Below, piece by piece: positions 13,727 through 23,649 of a stretch of DNA of 64,000 nt (position 1 is the first letter of the stretch; each line of letters opens with the position of its first letter). This DNA is from Skeletonema tropicum (lineage: Eukaryota > Bacillariophyta > Thalassiosirophyceae > Thalassiosirales > Thalassiosiraceae). The stretch spans positions 186,001-250,000 of the forward strand of contig CM074146.1 in the NCBI GenBank assembly GCA_037178625.1. The letters run 5' to 3'. Made by a program: the position numbers and the translations under genes. Below the pieces are notes generated by a model. The model made no database searches. It saw only the letters and a program-made list of their open reading frames with translations, and was not told the origin of the DNA.

Positions 13727-13731
13727 GGTCC

Positions 13732-14590
13732 TTTGCAAAAGATCCAGTCTAAAATTTGGCGCGCCTCCAAAAGATCCATTTTTTGAGGCCGGGCCGTTAT
13801 TGTTACGGGTAAAATATTCTTGCCCGTTGTCGCCATCAAATTTGAGTGTGACAAAGTTAGTGTCGCCATCAAATTTGATGGCGACACCCGCTTTGGTGTA
13901 AAATCAGTTATTAGGGAGTAAGCTAGAAAGAGGCGGGTGAAAACGCTGTCGCCATCAAATTTTTTGGCTCCCGCTGTTTTGCATCTGCCACGCCATTTTT
14001 GAGATGTTGTTGTGTCTCTATATTTTTTAGCGGGACTGACTGACTGACTGACTGGCTGCCTGACTGACTGGTGGTTCGGTTGGCTCGATCGATTTTAGAG
14101 CAAGCTGTCTGACTATTTACAATCAAAGTACACGCCTCAACTAATATCCATAAGGAGTAACTTCCCTTTCTGTGGCCTGGAAGTGCAAGAACTTCCCTGT
14201 CGCTCACAGGGAAGTTTGCGCCTAAACTATGCAGCCGTATTACACCCAATCCAAGGGCATAGCCACGTCGAGTAGGGTCTACTGAGCAATCCTACCAAGT
14301 TTGGTTGCTTCGAAAGGTCTATTACCGTTGGTAGAGCCGATAACATAATCGACATTTTCTGTTCCCCGTTCTCCTATTTTTTTAAATCCCCACCTCCACA
14401 ACCATCATGGCGATGGCGTGCTGCTATCCTACGAAGTCCCCTAGCCTCCTCCTAAGCATTGGGGTCGTCTCTATAGTAGTATAGGTTGCCGTTGGCTTGC
14501 TGCAGCTGTTCATCGTGGTGATATATACTCATCGTCTGCCATTGTGTAGTACAAGATATTTGACTTGATACGTGACCTCCTCGACATAAT
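13732..14590. repeat. Repeat-rich intergenic DNA with a 28-bp perfect palindrome
   Basis: No gene was recognised. The block GTCGCCATCAAATTT occurs near 13826, at 13861 and near 13948. The middle copy forms a perfect 28-bp palindrome at 13860-13887 (arm GTGTCGCCATCAAA). A GACT microsatellite lies at 14036-14070. This may be a decayed foldback element; no clean ends or target duplications were found. Confidence 0.6.
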
Positions 14591-16270
14591 ATGTCAGATG
14601 ACATGTATGAGAATGACGCCGATCGTGATGCTGCTGCCAATTACAATGATCCGCAACAAACAGATCATCGTTTTGAGGAGAAGAGGGGTACGATGACTAC
14701 TTCGAAGAGGACTATGTGCCGGATGGTTTGTATGAAGGAAGGAAGTTCCCTCCAAAACCTACCGTCTGTGATGTGATTCCAACTACACAACTTCCCGGAG
14801 TATCAATTGACATGGCACGTAGTAAGTTTTGGAATCATGGAAAGAAGGAAATAGAGTTCTTTCTGAATAAAATCACAGAATTAAGAGATAAATATCGCCA
14901 TAACGATGTTCTCGATAACGTTGTTCATTGCTGTGCGACCGCGACAGTGACCTGTACCTAGCGTTCAGAAAAAAAATAGGGAATAGGGAAGACTAACCAC
15001 GAAGAATTCTGCACATGGTTGTCTACATTCCTTCGTTCAAGTCGGAGGAAGGAGAATTTTAACAAGCTATGCCAGGGCAAACGAATTGATGCAAGTGATT
15101 TTATGAGTGAGGATGAATATGCAGAGATTTGGAGACAGATTAGGTATCATGGATCATGGAAAGGGTAGTAACGTCCACAAGCGAGCATGGGAGGTGTTTC
15201 AGGATTCCTTTATCTCGTCAATGAAAGAAAACTTCGCGCCTGATCGCAAAAAAGATGAAATCAAAGCGGTATTTTGTGTGGATGATGACAAGGTGTTGCT
15301 GTCGCCTCGCCTTCGCAGGGAAATGGCTCCAGATGATGATGCAGGCATTGCCGTGCATCATCATGTGAGAGACAATAGAAAGGGTCATACAGTTCATGCA
15401 GTGACCGTTGCAGCAAGTGGTATGCCTCTACATATTGCTTTCCAACAGAGTGATGTGGGTCTATTTGACACGGTGGTGGGATTATTCGAGGAGTTATTTA
15501 ATGCACCGGGGCCGAACACTCCGCCAGACCTTCCCAACTGGGCAACGTTGAATGCCGACTGTAGCGCATCAACCTACTTGCTTGGTGGCTGAAGTGTGGA
15601 GGTGATATCCTTGGCACTGTGATGAGCTCAGATTATTTTTACGTTTGGAGGTAGCGGTAGATCCAAACGCAGAAAAACATTGCAACCAATAAATATCCAT
15701 CGGTCGATCAAGCAACTCTCAGCCACAATCTCGGGAAAACATCAGGCGAAAAGGGAAGCAAATTGACAACTACCGCATATTCATCCGGAATCGGCTCCGC
15801 TGTCAACATGACGCTTCATTCTACAGATCACCATCGACACTTCGACTGTATTGTTGCGAAGCCAAGTGATTTGAAGGAGATGCAAGCGGTGGAATACAAG
15901 TATCAACACACGATGAGAGGAGTGAAGTTAGTAGCGGGGAAAGAGGACCCATTCGAAAAGTACATGCATTCTATGTTGAAGGAAGGAAGCAATGATGACG
16001 AGTCCCATGACTCTGAGGAGTCTGATCACTCCTCAATCCGAGTTTGATGATATTTACAAGCGTAGTTTGGTGGCTCCTCCCAAAGCTTTCTTTTACATCA
16101 TCCACAGTTGACTCGCTATTTAGAGCAGTAGCGTCCATTACAGTTGAGCACCCAATGAGGAAGCACTTTGAGATGGTGCTTCTCTACCACTACAAGTATC
16201 TGATGAATCTAAGACTCTATTTGGCACACTCCTTCGTGCATTGGATTGTCGCCAGACCCCGCTAGTTCAA
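14591..16270 (+). pseudogene. Decayed transposase-like gene
   Basis: A single protein can be followed only by changing frame several times. The pieces are 14591-14700 (acidic N-terminus), 14716-14961 (YVPDGLYEGRKFPPKP..., ending in a stop), an unlisted middle part near 14950-15160 with FRKKIG...NHEEFCTWL, then 15107-15592 containing AVFCVDDDKVLLSPRLRREM and VHAVTVAASGMPLHIAF, then 15763-16047 and a tail to about 16270. The alternation of intact-looking protein and frameshifts is typical of a dead mobile-element gene. The Asp-rich VDDDK strand could be part of a DDE catalytic core. Assignment to a superfamily (PiggyBac-like was considered) is not secure. No terminal repeats were found. Confidence 0.5.
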
Positions 16271-16339
16271 GCAATAGACGTGACGACGGGATGACGACAA
16301 CGAAGAGGAAGTAATGCGTATCTTCACTACAATATACAT

Positions 16340-16640
16340 ATGTCGAATTTGATCAAAATACAATATGACAACCACAATCGAAAGCTCTCTTCAAGCTCTT
16401 ATATACGCCATCATCACGCAAAGCTCTCGCCAAGATCGCTTTTTGACCATTGCCGTCAATTCCAGCTGGCACGGTCGAAAATCAAAAAAAGCGACCACTT
16501 CAATCCACTGAAATCCAATATATATATACACTGTTTGGGCAGGGGCCCTCGATCGCTCGGCTGAAGAACGACCACCTAATGCAATAAGATCCATGGTAGG
16601 TTGGCACATAGAAATCAGACGCTGCGCTGAAGCTATTTTC
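16340..16640 (+). repeat. Dispersed repeat related to the exchanger spacer
   Basis: CAATATGAC.ACC...GAAAGCTCTCTTCAAGCT near 16360, GGGCAGGGGCCCTCG near 16540 and GCTGAAGAACGACCACC near 16560 occur in the same order at 27,465-27,670 in the exchanger spacer and, inverted, at 28,028-28,160. The copies differ at many positions, so this is an old interspersed family. It lies just downstream of the 3' end of the 186-aa gene. Confidence 0.55.
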
Positions 16641-16758
16641 TACAGCTACATTTCAACAGTCTACTTTACTTTGACTTAGGGCTCTACTACTATTACTACT
16701 ACTACCTATGATACTACTCTAGGACACTTGCCGCGGTCCTACATATATACAACATTCC

Positions 16759-17319
16759 CTACGGCAATATCTTCGAGTAACCAGCCGCAAGCTTCTGTGC
16801 TCTCTCGCTTGACAGCGATGATTGCCTCGCCGCATATGCCGCCAGCTGCTCTTCATTCAGGCAATACTGCATCTCCACTATTGAACGTGCGTGTCGCCTT
16901 TTCTTTTCCTTCACGAATCTTGTGACTTTGCTCGACACGAAAGTATCCAGTCCAACACAATCATAGAGAGCCTCCTTTTCGAGATCTTCCATCGGTGTGA
17001 TAGACAGTAGACAACGAAGGCTTCGGACGTCGCGTGCCATTTCTTGCTCGAAGAAATACTTGTCACTCCTGGAGTTCCAGCGCTTTGAGACCTCATCCCT
17101 TGATGGATATTGAAAGCAATGTACAATGATGTCTTCAGAGAAGCTCACTTGCTTCTCCATTGCCATCGCCATTGTGTTGTTCGTTGCAGAGACCTCGCCG
17201 CCAGTACCTCTATCAGCATCAGTGTCAGTATCTGATTCTGATGTTCGCTTCGGATGGCGATGGCCGAAGTCAACTATTAGATCGCTGCCGTTGCCATTGG
17301 TAGCTCCAACTTTTGACAT
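16759..17319 (-). CDS. Diatom-type family protein of unknown function, 186 aa
   Basis: The single open frame has 186 codons. A Ser/Asp-rich N-terminus (DSDTDAD-like, residues ~25-42) is followed by KQVSFSEDIIVHCFQYPSRD near residue 57, then WNSRSDKYFFEQEMARDVRS, and a C-terminal segment with RRHARSIVEMQYCLNEEQLA. This layout (a VSF start motif, W[FY]xxxD near the middle, and an [AV]V..EQ helix near the end) recurs in a large family I know from diatom genomes with no assigned function. A diverged member lies at 19078-19782, and a copy with the middle deleted lies at 57887-58129. Several start codons are possible; the first ATG was taken because the N-terminus is shared with the 58-kb copy. Confidence 0.7.
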   Translation of the reverse strand: MSKVGATNGNGSDLIVDFGHRHPKRTSESDTDTDADRGTGGEVSATNNTMAMAMEKQVSFSEDIIVHCFQYPSRDEVSKRWNSRSDKYFFEQEMARDVRSLRCLLSITPMEDLEKEALYDCVGLDTFVSSKVTRFVKEKKRRHARSIVEMQYCLNEEQLAAYAARQSSLSSERAQKLAAGYSKILP

Positions 17320-18014
17320 GATACTTCGATTGGAGGTGTTATTTCAATTCAACCCAGTCCGTATTGTGAGGTCGAGCAAGTTAAAATGAAATACCTACAC
17401 TTGATGAACAATGAACAAGAGAAGCGAACAAGAGATGCTTGACTCTGCCAGCTTGAAACGTGTCTTTAAGTATGTAGGCAGCTGTTATTGCAGCAGACGG
17501 TTCTGTGACATTCTCAGGTACCGCATAGGCTGAATATAGGAATCATGTTATCAATTCACAAGTGAACAGCGAATTTCTTCGATCAGTAAAATTGGGCACA
17601 GAGACACATTGTGTCAGTTCCGAAGATTTGCAAAGCGGCACCACTCGCACTCCACTCTTTCTCATGACTCCACTTTTATTTTGAATCAATCCACTCTTTC
17701 TCATGACTCCACTTTTTGAATTAAATCAACGCAACACAGCTTTATCTCAAGCAGCTCACTGTGATGATACTCAGGAGGAGTTTAAGTTCTTTTTCTTTAC
17801 TGGCACTAGTGCCTAAGTATAGGGAGTAAGTAGCAACTAAAATTATCTATCCATTTATTTTACTAAAGCAACAACTTGCATGCAGTCGAGTTGTTGTTGA
17901 GACGATATAGTGACGTCATCAGTATTTGAATTAGTCTGGTTTGGTGTTAGGGTTAACCTTCGTGGCAAAATCGAATGAATGAGGGAGAGAGAGGATGAGA
18001 GGAGAGCTGCGTGC
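17320..18014. other. Intergenic DNA with a short tandem duplication
   Basis: No gene was recognised. CCACTCTTTCTCATGACTCC occurs twice in tandem, near 17651 and 17692. The stretch GATTTGCAAAGCGGC...AACACAGC...CTCAAGCAG at 17,618-17,757 is a diverged match to 12,390-12,465, another sign of dispersed repeats. Confidence 0.5.
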
Positions 18015-18524
18015 TACTGGCGGGAACTAAATCGTACCTCGCCGCGGTACGATTTATCAAATTTTACGCACAAAACACTAACAACATGAAAAGAGTCATA
18101 AATTTGGCCATGATACTCGACGAAAATACTTATAGCAGCCTAAACATAGAATCCCAAACAGTATATATACATTATATGATGCAGAAGAGACTATAGTTCG
18201 TCGAGATGGAGCACCTATCGACAAATTTGGGACCAATAACTGCTATTTCGATCTAGAATGACGCATGTCTACGGCATATCTGCATGCCTGTGCTGCTGCT
18301 GCTATGCGAGTATACTACATACAACGTTGACCAGTGGTTCTATCGAAAGCTACTTGTCTATACTATCATATTATGGTCGATTATTTGGGATAGGCGTTGA
18401 CATGGAGGCTCAGAACCATGATATTAGGGTGTAGAATGCGTCTTTTTTGTGTTTTGTTAGTGATTTGTGTGGAGATTTCTCCGTGGTACGATTTATTTCC
18501 GGTACGATTTAGTTCCCGCCAGTA
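18015..18524. mobile_element. 510-bp terminal-inverted-repeat element (MITE-like), copy 1
   Basis: A perfect 24-bp inverted repeat bounds the element (18015-18038, starting TACTGGCGGG, and 18501-18524). The 6-bp sequence GCGTGC directly flanks both sides (18009-18014 and 18525-18530), as expected for a target-site duplication. The interior has no transposase; a 61-aa open frame is not convincing. A diverged copy of the same 510-bp length lies at 59072-59581. Confidence 0.85.
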
Positions 18525-19077
18525 GCGTGCGTTGTGCGTTTCGATTACCTATTGAACATGTAAAATACCTACCTATTAGGTTATGTGCCCTGTTAGGTAA
18601 GATGACGTCTTCAGTTCAAAAAATTGCTCTCAAGGTTAACCTTCCCCTGCGCATCGCACATTCGTGCGTGAATAAGCCCGAAACTTACAATTTTAAGTAT
18701 CGTGACTGAGGATTACTGTTCCTTCATGGTAACGGTTCACATTTTTGTCACCAGTTCTTTACATTTTGTCAGTAGAGAATCCTTTACAGGTCTTTACGTA
18801 CATGCAGGAGGCAAGAGTGCTTGTTGGGATGAGGGCACAACCAGCTGCAGAAATTTGAAGAGCTGATGCAGCAGGTGGCATGCAGACAAAAAATAATTGC
18901 ACAACATCTATCACTCCTAATCGTACGCTGGTTTATCCGCTCCGGGTAAAGTGATGAGGCCTAAAAAGAGAAGTATGCCATGCAGTGTTTTATTCTCCCC
19001 ATTCTTTAGCTGAACGCTATCAGCCTTGGACTTAGTCTTATTATTGTCAAAGATAAGATAAATATAAGATCATCATC
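18525..19077. other. Intergenic DNA upstream of the 234-aa gene
   Basis: No gene or repeat was recognised apart from an 80-aa open frame that spans the inverted-repeat end and is unlikely to be coding. Confidence 0.4.
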
Positions 19078-19782
19078 ATGAGCACGAAGAGCTTGACTAT
19101 CCAGTCATCCACAATCATGGAGCAGCAGATGAAACCTCGTCATCATCTTGCTCACAGAGTATCCGACGCCTCTTCCTCCGAAGACACGATCGACAGCTGC
19201 CACCAACAACAACCACCACCCAAACGACACCGTCGTGGTCCCAAAAGATCCGTCACCTTCGCACCCACCTCCAATCTAATCATCTTCCCTGCCAAATCCA
19301 CACAAGACCTACAGTCCTCCTGGTACACGGAACATGATCGTAACCAATTCAGATACGAAACGAGTCATTGCTGTCGAGTCATGCGGGAGAAAAGTTCGTG
19401 TGGGGATCACATGGAGGGTATTGCCTATGCTCTCCTTGCAAGTGAACGGGGCATGCCTACTGATGATATTCGGCATTCGATGATGAAACGTCAAGACATG
19501 ATTCATCCCTGTGAGCGAATTCTGACACGAGGGATTGAAGCTATAGTGTCCCCCACTGTAGGTAGATTGATGGAACATAAACGCAAGGCGGTTGTACGGA
19601 GAGTGTTGGATGAGCAGGAGAGGATGAGGCATCAGAGGATGCAAATGAAGAGGCTGGGCATGAGTCAGATGATAGGAGATGCCGAGTTTGAGTGGAGGAT
19701 GAGCATGGCTTTGGCTCAGTGCAGTATGGAGAGTACTGTGTTTGCCAAGGAGTGGGCCATACTCAAGTTGCTGGATGACTAG
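19078..19782 (+). CDS. Diatom-type family protein of unknown function, 234 aa
   Basis: This is a complete frame of 234 codons. The N-terminal ~60 residues are low complexity with a basic stretch (PPKRHRRGPKRSVTFAP), followed by SSWYTEHDRNQFRYE near residue 80, RGIEAIVSPTVGRLMEHKRK near 144 and VVRRVLDEQERMRHQRM near 165. It shares with the 186-aa protein at 16759-17319 the xVxF lead-in, the WYTxxD motif and the AVV..VLDEQ helix, so both belong to the same expanded diatom family. The basic N-terminus could be a nuclear signal (inference). It lies on the strand opposite its relative, 1.8 kb away, with the 510-bp element between them. Confidence 0.75.
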   Translation: MSTKSLTIQSSTIMEQQMKPRHHLAHRVSDASSSEDTIDSCHQQQPPPKRHRRGPKRSVTFAPTSNLIIFPAKSTQDLQSSWYTEHDRNQFRYETSHCCRVMREKSSCGDHMEGIAYALLASERGMPTDDIRHSMMKRQDMIHPCERILTRGIEAIVSPTVGRLMEHKRKAVVRRVLDEQERMRHQRMQMKRLGMSQMIGDAEFEWRMSMALAQCSMESTVFAKEWAILKLLDD

Positions 19783-19954
19783 ATCATGATCTCATCCTGC
19801 TAATGATATATGCTGTGTAGTTGTAAACCTCATTGTAACATAATTTCTCTGAGGAATTATCGCTAGCATGCCTCAAAATGGATCTATCACTTACTTAAGC
19901 TAAAAGAGTTCTACGTAGGAATTAGTACAAAAGGTACATCGTCCCTCTTTCAAG

Positions 19955-21406
19955 ATGGAGTTGAAGCCTTGTAGTAAGACCGTTTTTCAGCACCAAGATA
20001 CTCACTTGACTGTGGGGGACAATGCTCCACACCGTCTCTATCGATTCGTCTTGGTGAAGAGATCATCGTGGAATTTTCAACCGTGGATTTATGTCGCCGA
20101 CTGCCGGAGACGGACCCGATTGAAAATCTGGCCACAAATATCACAATTTCAACTCCCCATCACCTCATTGTTGATCCCAACGAAACAACTGAACTATCTC
20201 CAAGATACTCAATTGACAGTGGCTGCCAATGTCCCGCACCGTCTCTATCGATTTGTCTTGGTGAGGAGATCATCGTGGAATTTTGAATCGAGTAACTATG
20301 TCGCCGATTGCCGGAGACGGACAAAATTGAAAAACACATCAACTCTTCCCCCCGATAAATCGAGCTACCCGCTTTGGTGTAAATCATCGTTGCACATCTT
20401 TTCATCGATAGTGGGATCAGCGAGGGATTTTGAACTGGATAATTATGCCGCTGATTGTAGGAGACGTTCCAAATTGATAACACCACCCAAGAAAAACATC
20501 AACACCACTGATCGCATCCTCTGCACCACACCACTACTCCCTCCAGATCGATTGTCCTACCTGCTCTGGTGCAAATCATATTTGGGCGAAATTCTAATGA
20601 CATTGGGATTATCGCTGATTGAACTGAATCATGGTACGGATGATTGCCAGGAATGTGTCAACTCGGAAGCTACGCCCATCAAATGTGGATATCACCATGA
20701 CATGGTTGTTGCTCTGCTGACGAGGTCCCTCACTGAGTCTGATCACGACATCATTATGGCTGACGAAGACGGCAATTGGAACTCAGAATCTTGGACCGTT
20801 TCTACTGCGACTGCTAGAACTCAGAATCAGGATCTTGAACAGAATTTGGCAGAAAATCTTCATCTTGATGTTACTCGTCTTGCTGCAAGAGCCAAACTTT
20901 TGCTACAGAAAGGAATGCATCCCGACGCTGAATTTCCTACCGGCCGTCAAACGCATGCCGCCTATTCACGCAGCACAGGAGTCTCGTACGATGCATCGAC
21001 AGTCAATTCGGAGCAAACGAATACATTCACCGAAAATCCACAGAAGAAATACGATACTGCCAAGTTGAAACTCGCCGAAAACACTGCTGAATTGGCTACG
21101 AAGGATCGAGAAAAAGAGGTTCAAAAGAAACTTATTGCCAAGCTTTTACGTCAAGTGGGAAAGCACGATGAGAACGACATCCTCTCCGACGTTGATAGTG
21201 CAGAATCAGACTCCTCTAGTGACAACGACGATGAATCATCTGACGACGACAGCTCTACTTCTACATCCGACAAGGACGACAATTCAAAAGGATATACAAA
21301 TGCAAGTGACAGTCAAATGGATATGTCTAATGCTGAAGAAGACAGCCCTCGCCAAGATCCTCCGGCACATTCAACAGCTGATGACGAATCAACTCAGGAA
21401 TCTTAA
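19955..21406 (+). CDS. Internally repetitive protein with acidic Ser/Asp tail, unrecognised
   Basis: The open frame has 483 codons. The first ~240 residues consist of four diverging units of about 70 residues. Units 1 and 2 contain PHRLYRFVLV[KR]RSSWNF and YVADCRRRT[RK]LK; unit 3 keeps YAADCRRRSKL; unit 4 is degenerate. The DNA repeats run roughly 19,985-20,130, 20,205-20,335, 20,340-20,475 and 20,510-20,660. Residues ~330-410 are charged and helical-looking (KKYDTAKLKLAENTAELATK), and the end is Ser/Asp/Glu-rich. The repeat part is also open on the opposite strand, so the coding start is uncertain: translation could begin at 20758 (MADEDGNWNSES), with the upstream repeat being non-coding. 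No known domain was recognised. Confidence 0.5.
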   Translation: MELKPCSKTVFQHQDTHLTVGDNAPHRLYRFVLVKRSSWNFQPWIYVADCRRRTRLKIWPQISQFQLPITSLLIPTKQLNYLQDTQLTVAANVPHRLYRFVLVRRSSWNFESSNYVADCRRRTKLKNTSTLPPDKSSYPLWCKSSLHIFSSIVGSARDFELDNYAADCRRRSKLITPPKKNINTTDRILCTTPLLPPDRLSYLLWCKSYLGEILMTLGLSLIELNHGTDDCQECVNSEATPIKCGYHHDMVVALLTRSLTESDHDIIMADEDGNWNSESWTVSTATARTQNQDLEQNLAENLHLDVTRLAARAKLLLQKGMHPDAEFPTGRQTHAAYSRSTGVSYDASTVNSEQTNTFTENPQKKYDTAKLKLAENTAELATKDREKEVQKKLIAKLLRQVGKHDENDILSDVDSAESDSSSDNDDESSDDDSSTSTSDKDDNSKGYTNASDSQMDMSNAEEDSPRQDPPAHSTADDESTQES

Positions 21407-22440
21407 CAAATATTTTGCCTTAATATGGACTCTGCTCAAGCCCTAAAAGTTGCGCCGAAAACGGCCAAATCCCCGAGCAGTCTGTTCTCATGTTCAGACC
21501 TAACGGAAGATGGTAGGATGGGTTTACCATTGCGGTTCTAAGGAGCCAAAGAAACACAAAAGAGATGTGTACTCGTCTAGTATAGAGAGTAATTTTCTAA
21601 ATAAGCTTGTAAACCTCATTGTAACATCATCATCAAATTGACTGTACAAAAGAGACTTTGGTTTCCATGTTCACTCTTCATCCACAAAGAATTATGTCAA
21701 TTGTCAATCACATGGAAACTCAACGAAACACCTCCTCCTCAAACAGATCGACATTCCTATCATTCTCTTCATTACTATATCCTCTTGTGGAATATTCCAT
21801 ACAAACATTCCTCCATCCACAAGTTGTGCAGAAAGTTGCGATTTCCCCTTGCCCTCTTTGATGCGAATGGTACTACTCTTACTCCTGTTGTTCGTCGCTA
21901 CACTTCTACCACCCTTGTGAATGGTGAATCCAGAACTAGAAGTTGAACTCGTTCCGCCAGCAGCTCTGAAATTTGAGTTGCATCTTGGAAAACCGCATTC
22001 GTTTTTTGCAGAGGCGTTGGTGAATATATGATGAAGTCACCGGTTGTGTTGATAGTGGCAAGAGGTTCTCAGTTCTCTCAGTCGCAGTGGCTGCTCTTGT
22101 TTTGATTTTTTGTTTGTGTGGGGCTTTCGGTTCTTTCTGTGCTACGGTCAACCGCCTTGTATCACTAGTATTGTAAACAAGAAAAGCATCTGTGGATGGT
22201 TGAGCAGCCGGAGCCGGTAGCCAAAGAAAGACAGGTGTCTCATTATTGCGAAAAAGTAGGCGGTACTAAACTTTCCGAAAAGCACTCTCCGGCGAATAAA
22301 TGGTCATTCTTTTGAACGGCCTCGTACAAATCTCACACGAATATAAGAACTCACACGAATGGTGCTCGCTTCCACTTCATGCAGCCACATTTCTTTTCCT
22401 CAGTGTCGACTTTGGCTTTAGACATATCCGAACCAAGGCG
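21407..22440. other. Intergenic DNA, no gene recognised
   Basis: Short overlapping frames of 67-103 aa occur on both strands without recognisable motifs. TTGTAAACCTCATTGTAACAT near 21,608 also occurs at about 19,820, after the previous gene, and may mark a shared 3'-end sequence of two duplicated regions. Confidence 0.4.
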
Positions 22441-23520
22441 ATGGCCGCTACGAATCAACGCAATCGCAAGAAGAATGCGGTGTATCCCGAAATCAATACC
22501 CCAACCCCGGATAATTCGACTCCAGCATACCCAGGAGCACGATTCAACTCCTTAGGATTCTGCACAAATCACAATAGCATCCGATTATGCACCGTCACCG
22601 ACGAGGACAAGTACAAGATCCTACGCAAGGTGTGTTTCAAGTGCGGCTCTTCCAACTTGAGGACAAATTCTCGTGTGGCTACATTGCACGGGAATGCGAA
22701 GAAGGTCATTTCACGCTGTGAGACACCCAAGAGTATGGTTCGAGCCACTACACCACCGGTTGGTAGAGACAGGCGGAATGATCATTTTTCTGCTTCACGG
22801 CGTGTGAGTGGTGAGCAGAGGAGGAAGACTAGTAAGAGTTGTGAGAGGAGTACCATCAACAAGAAGAAGAATGTGGCAGGCCCAAAAAAGAATCAAAGCA
22901 GCTGCAGCAAAGAAACAACTAAACCTACACCTACACAACTGGGGCACAAATTGGAGAGAAACATTCGCCCTTCACGTTCACGTTCACGTTCTCGTCATCT
23001 CTCTACTACAACATCTCGAACCATGAAAAACTCAATGAGTCAGTCGGAGCTCGTGGGCCTCTATCCTCCTCCGCCGGGTAGACCTTCAGGACGATCGCGT
23101 TCCAAATCTGGCAAAAGACAAACGAAAAATGGTACTTCGAAGACATCATCTAACAAGGATGATACCAAGAATGACAGCAACAAGTTTGTACGAAGTACTC
23201 TGTCTCCTCCTCCTCTCTTGTCATCTTCCAAATCAGTCGAAGCAAAAGTCAAAGAGATTACCGTCTCCAAAAAAGCACATGGAAAGATTGACTACGCAGA
23301 GCTCGGCAAATTGATCACAATGAAGGATGATGAGACGACATTGCCTACACTACTATGCCCGGCTACACCGGACTCATTCAGGAGTAAAGAGGCCGTATTT
23401 TCGATTGACAAATCAGACTTGATTGTAGAGTTGTACAACAAAAAGAGACTAGATGATGCGATACGAAGCAGCGACCGACGTGAGAACAGGAGTATAACTA
23501 AGCTCAAGTCACGTATATAA
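22441..23520 (+). CDS. Cys/His-motif and Ser/Arg-rich protein, unrecognised
   Basis: 359 codons from the ATG at 22441 (context AAGGCGATGGCC). The frame is open upstream to 22300, but that extension looks non-coding. Near residue 40, GFCTNHNSIRLCTVTDEDKY leads to KVCFKCGSSNLR: a C-x2-H ... C ... C-x2-C arrangement that could bind zinc and that I associate with several diatom proteins. Residues ~90-260 are basic, with RSRSRSR and KSK repeats typical of SR-like disordered regions. The C-terminus has SIDKSDLIVELYNKKRLDDA. RNA binding or nuclear location is only a guess. The gene converges on the exchanger gene, with about 130 bp between their stops. Confidence 0.65.
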   Translation: MAATNQRNRKKNAVYPEINTPTPDNSTPAYPGARFNSLGFCTNHNSIRLCTVTDEDKYKILRKVCFKCGSSNLRTNSRVATLHGNAKKVISRCETPKSMVRATTPPVGRDRRNDHFSASRRVSGEQRRKTSKSCERSTINKKKNVAGPKKNQSSCSKETTKPTPTQLGHKLERNIRPSRSRSRSRHLSTTTSRTMKNSMSQSELVGLYPPPPGRPSGRSRSKSGKRQTKNGTSKTSSNKDDTKNDSNKFVRSTLSPPPLLSSSKSVEAKVKEITVSKKAHGKIDYAELGKLITMKDDETTLPTLLCPATPDSFRSKEAVFSIDKSDLIVELYNKKRLDDAIRSSDRRENRSITKLKSRI

Positions 23521-23649
23521 CTCGACCAGGATAGCATGATGAATGGATTGCACTGTTGCTTTCCCCCTTTTCTATGTATGTCTAATGTCTAATATCATTT
23601 TAGCTGATTGCAACCTTCAACTACATCTATTAAGAGATAGAGTGTGCGA

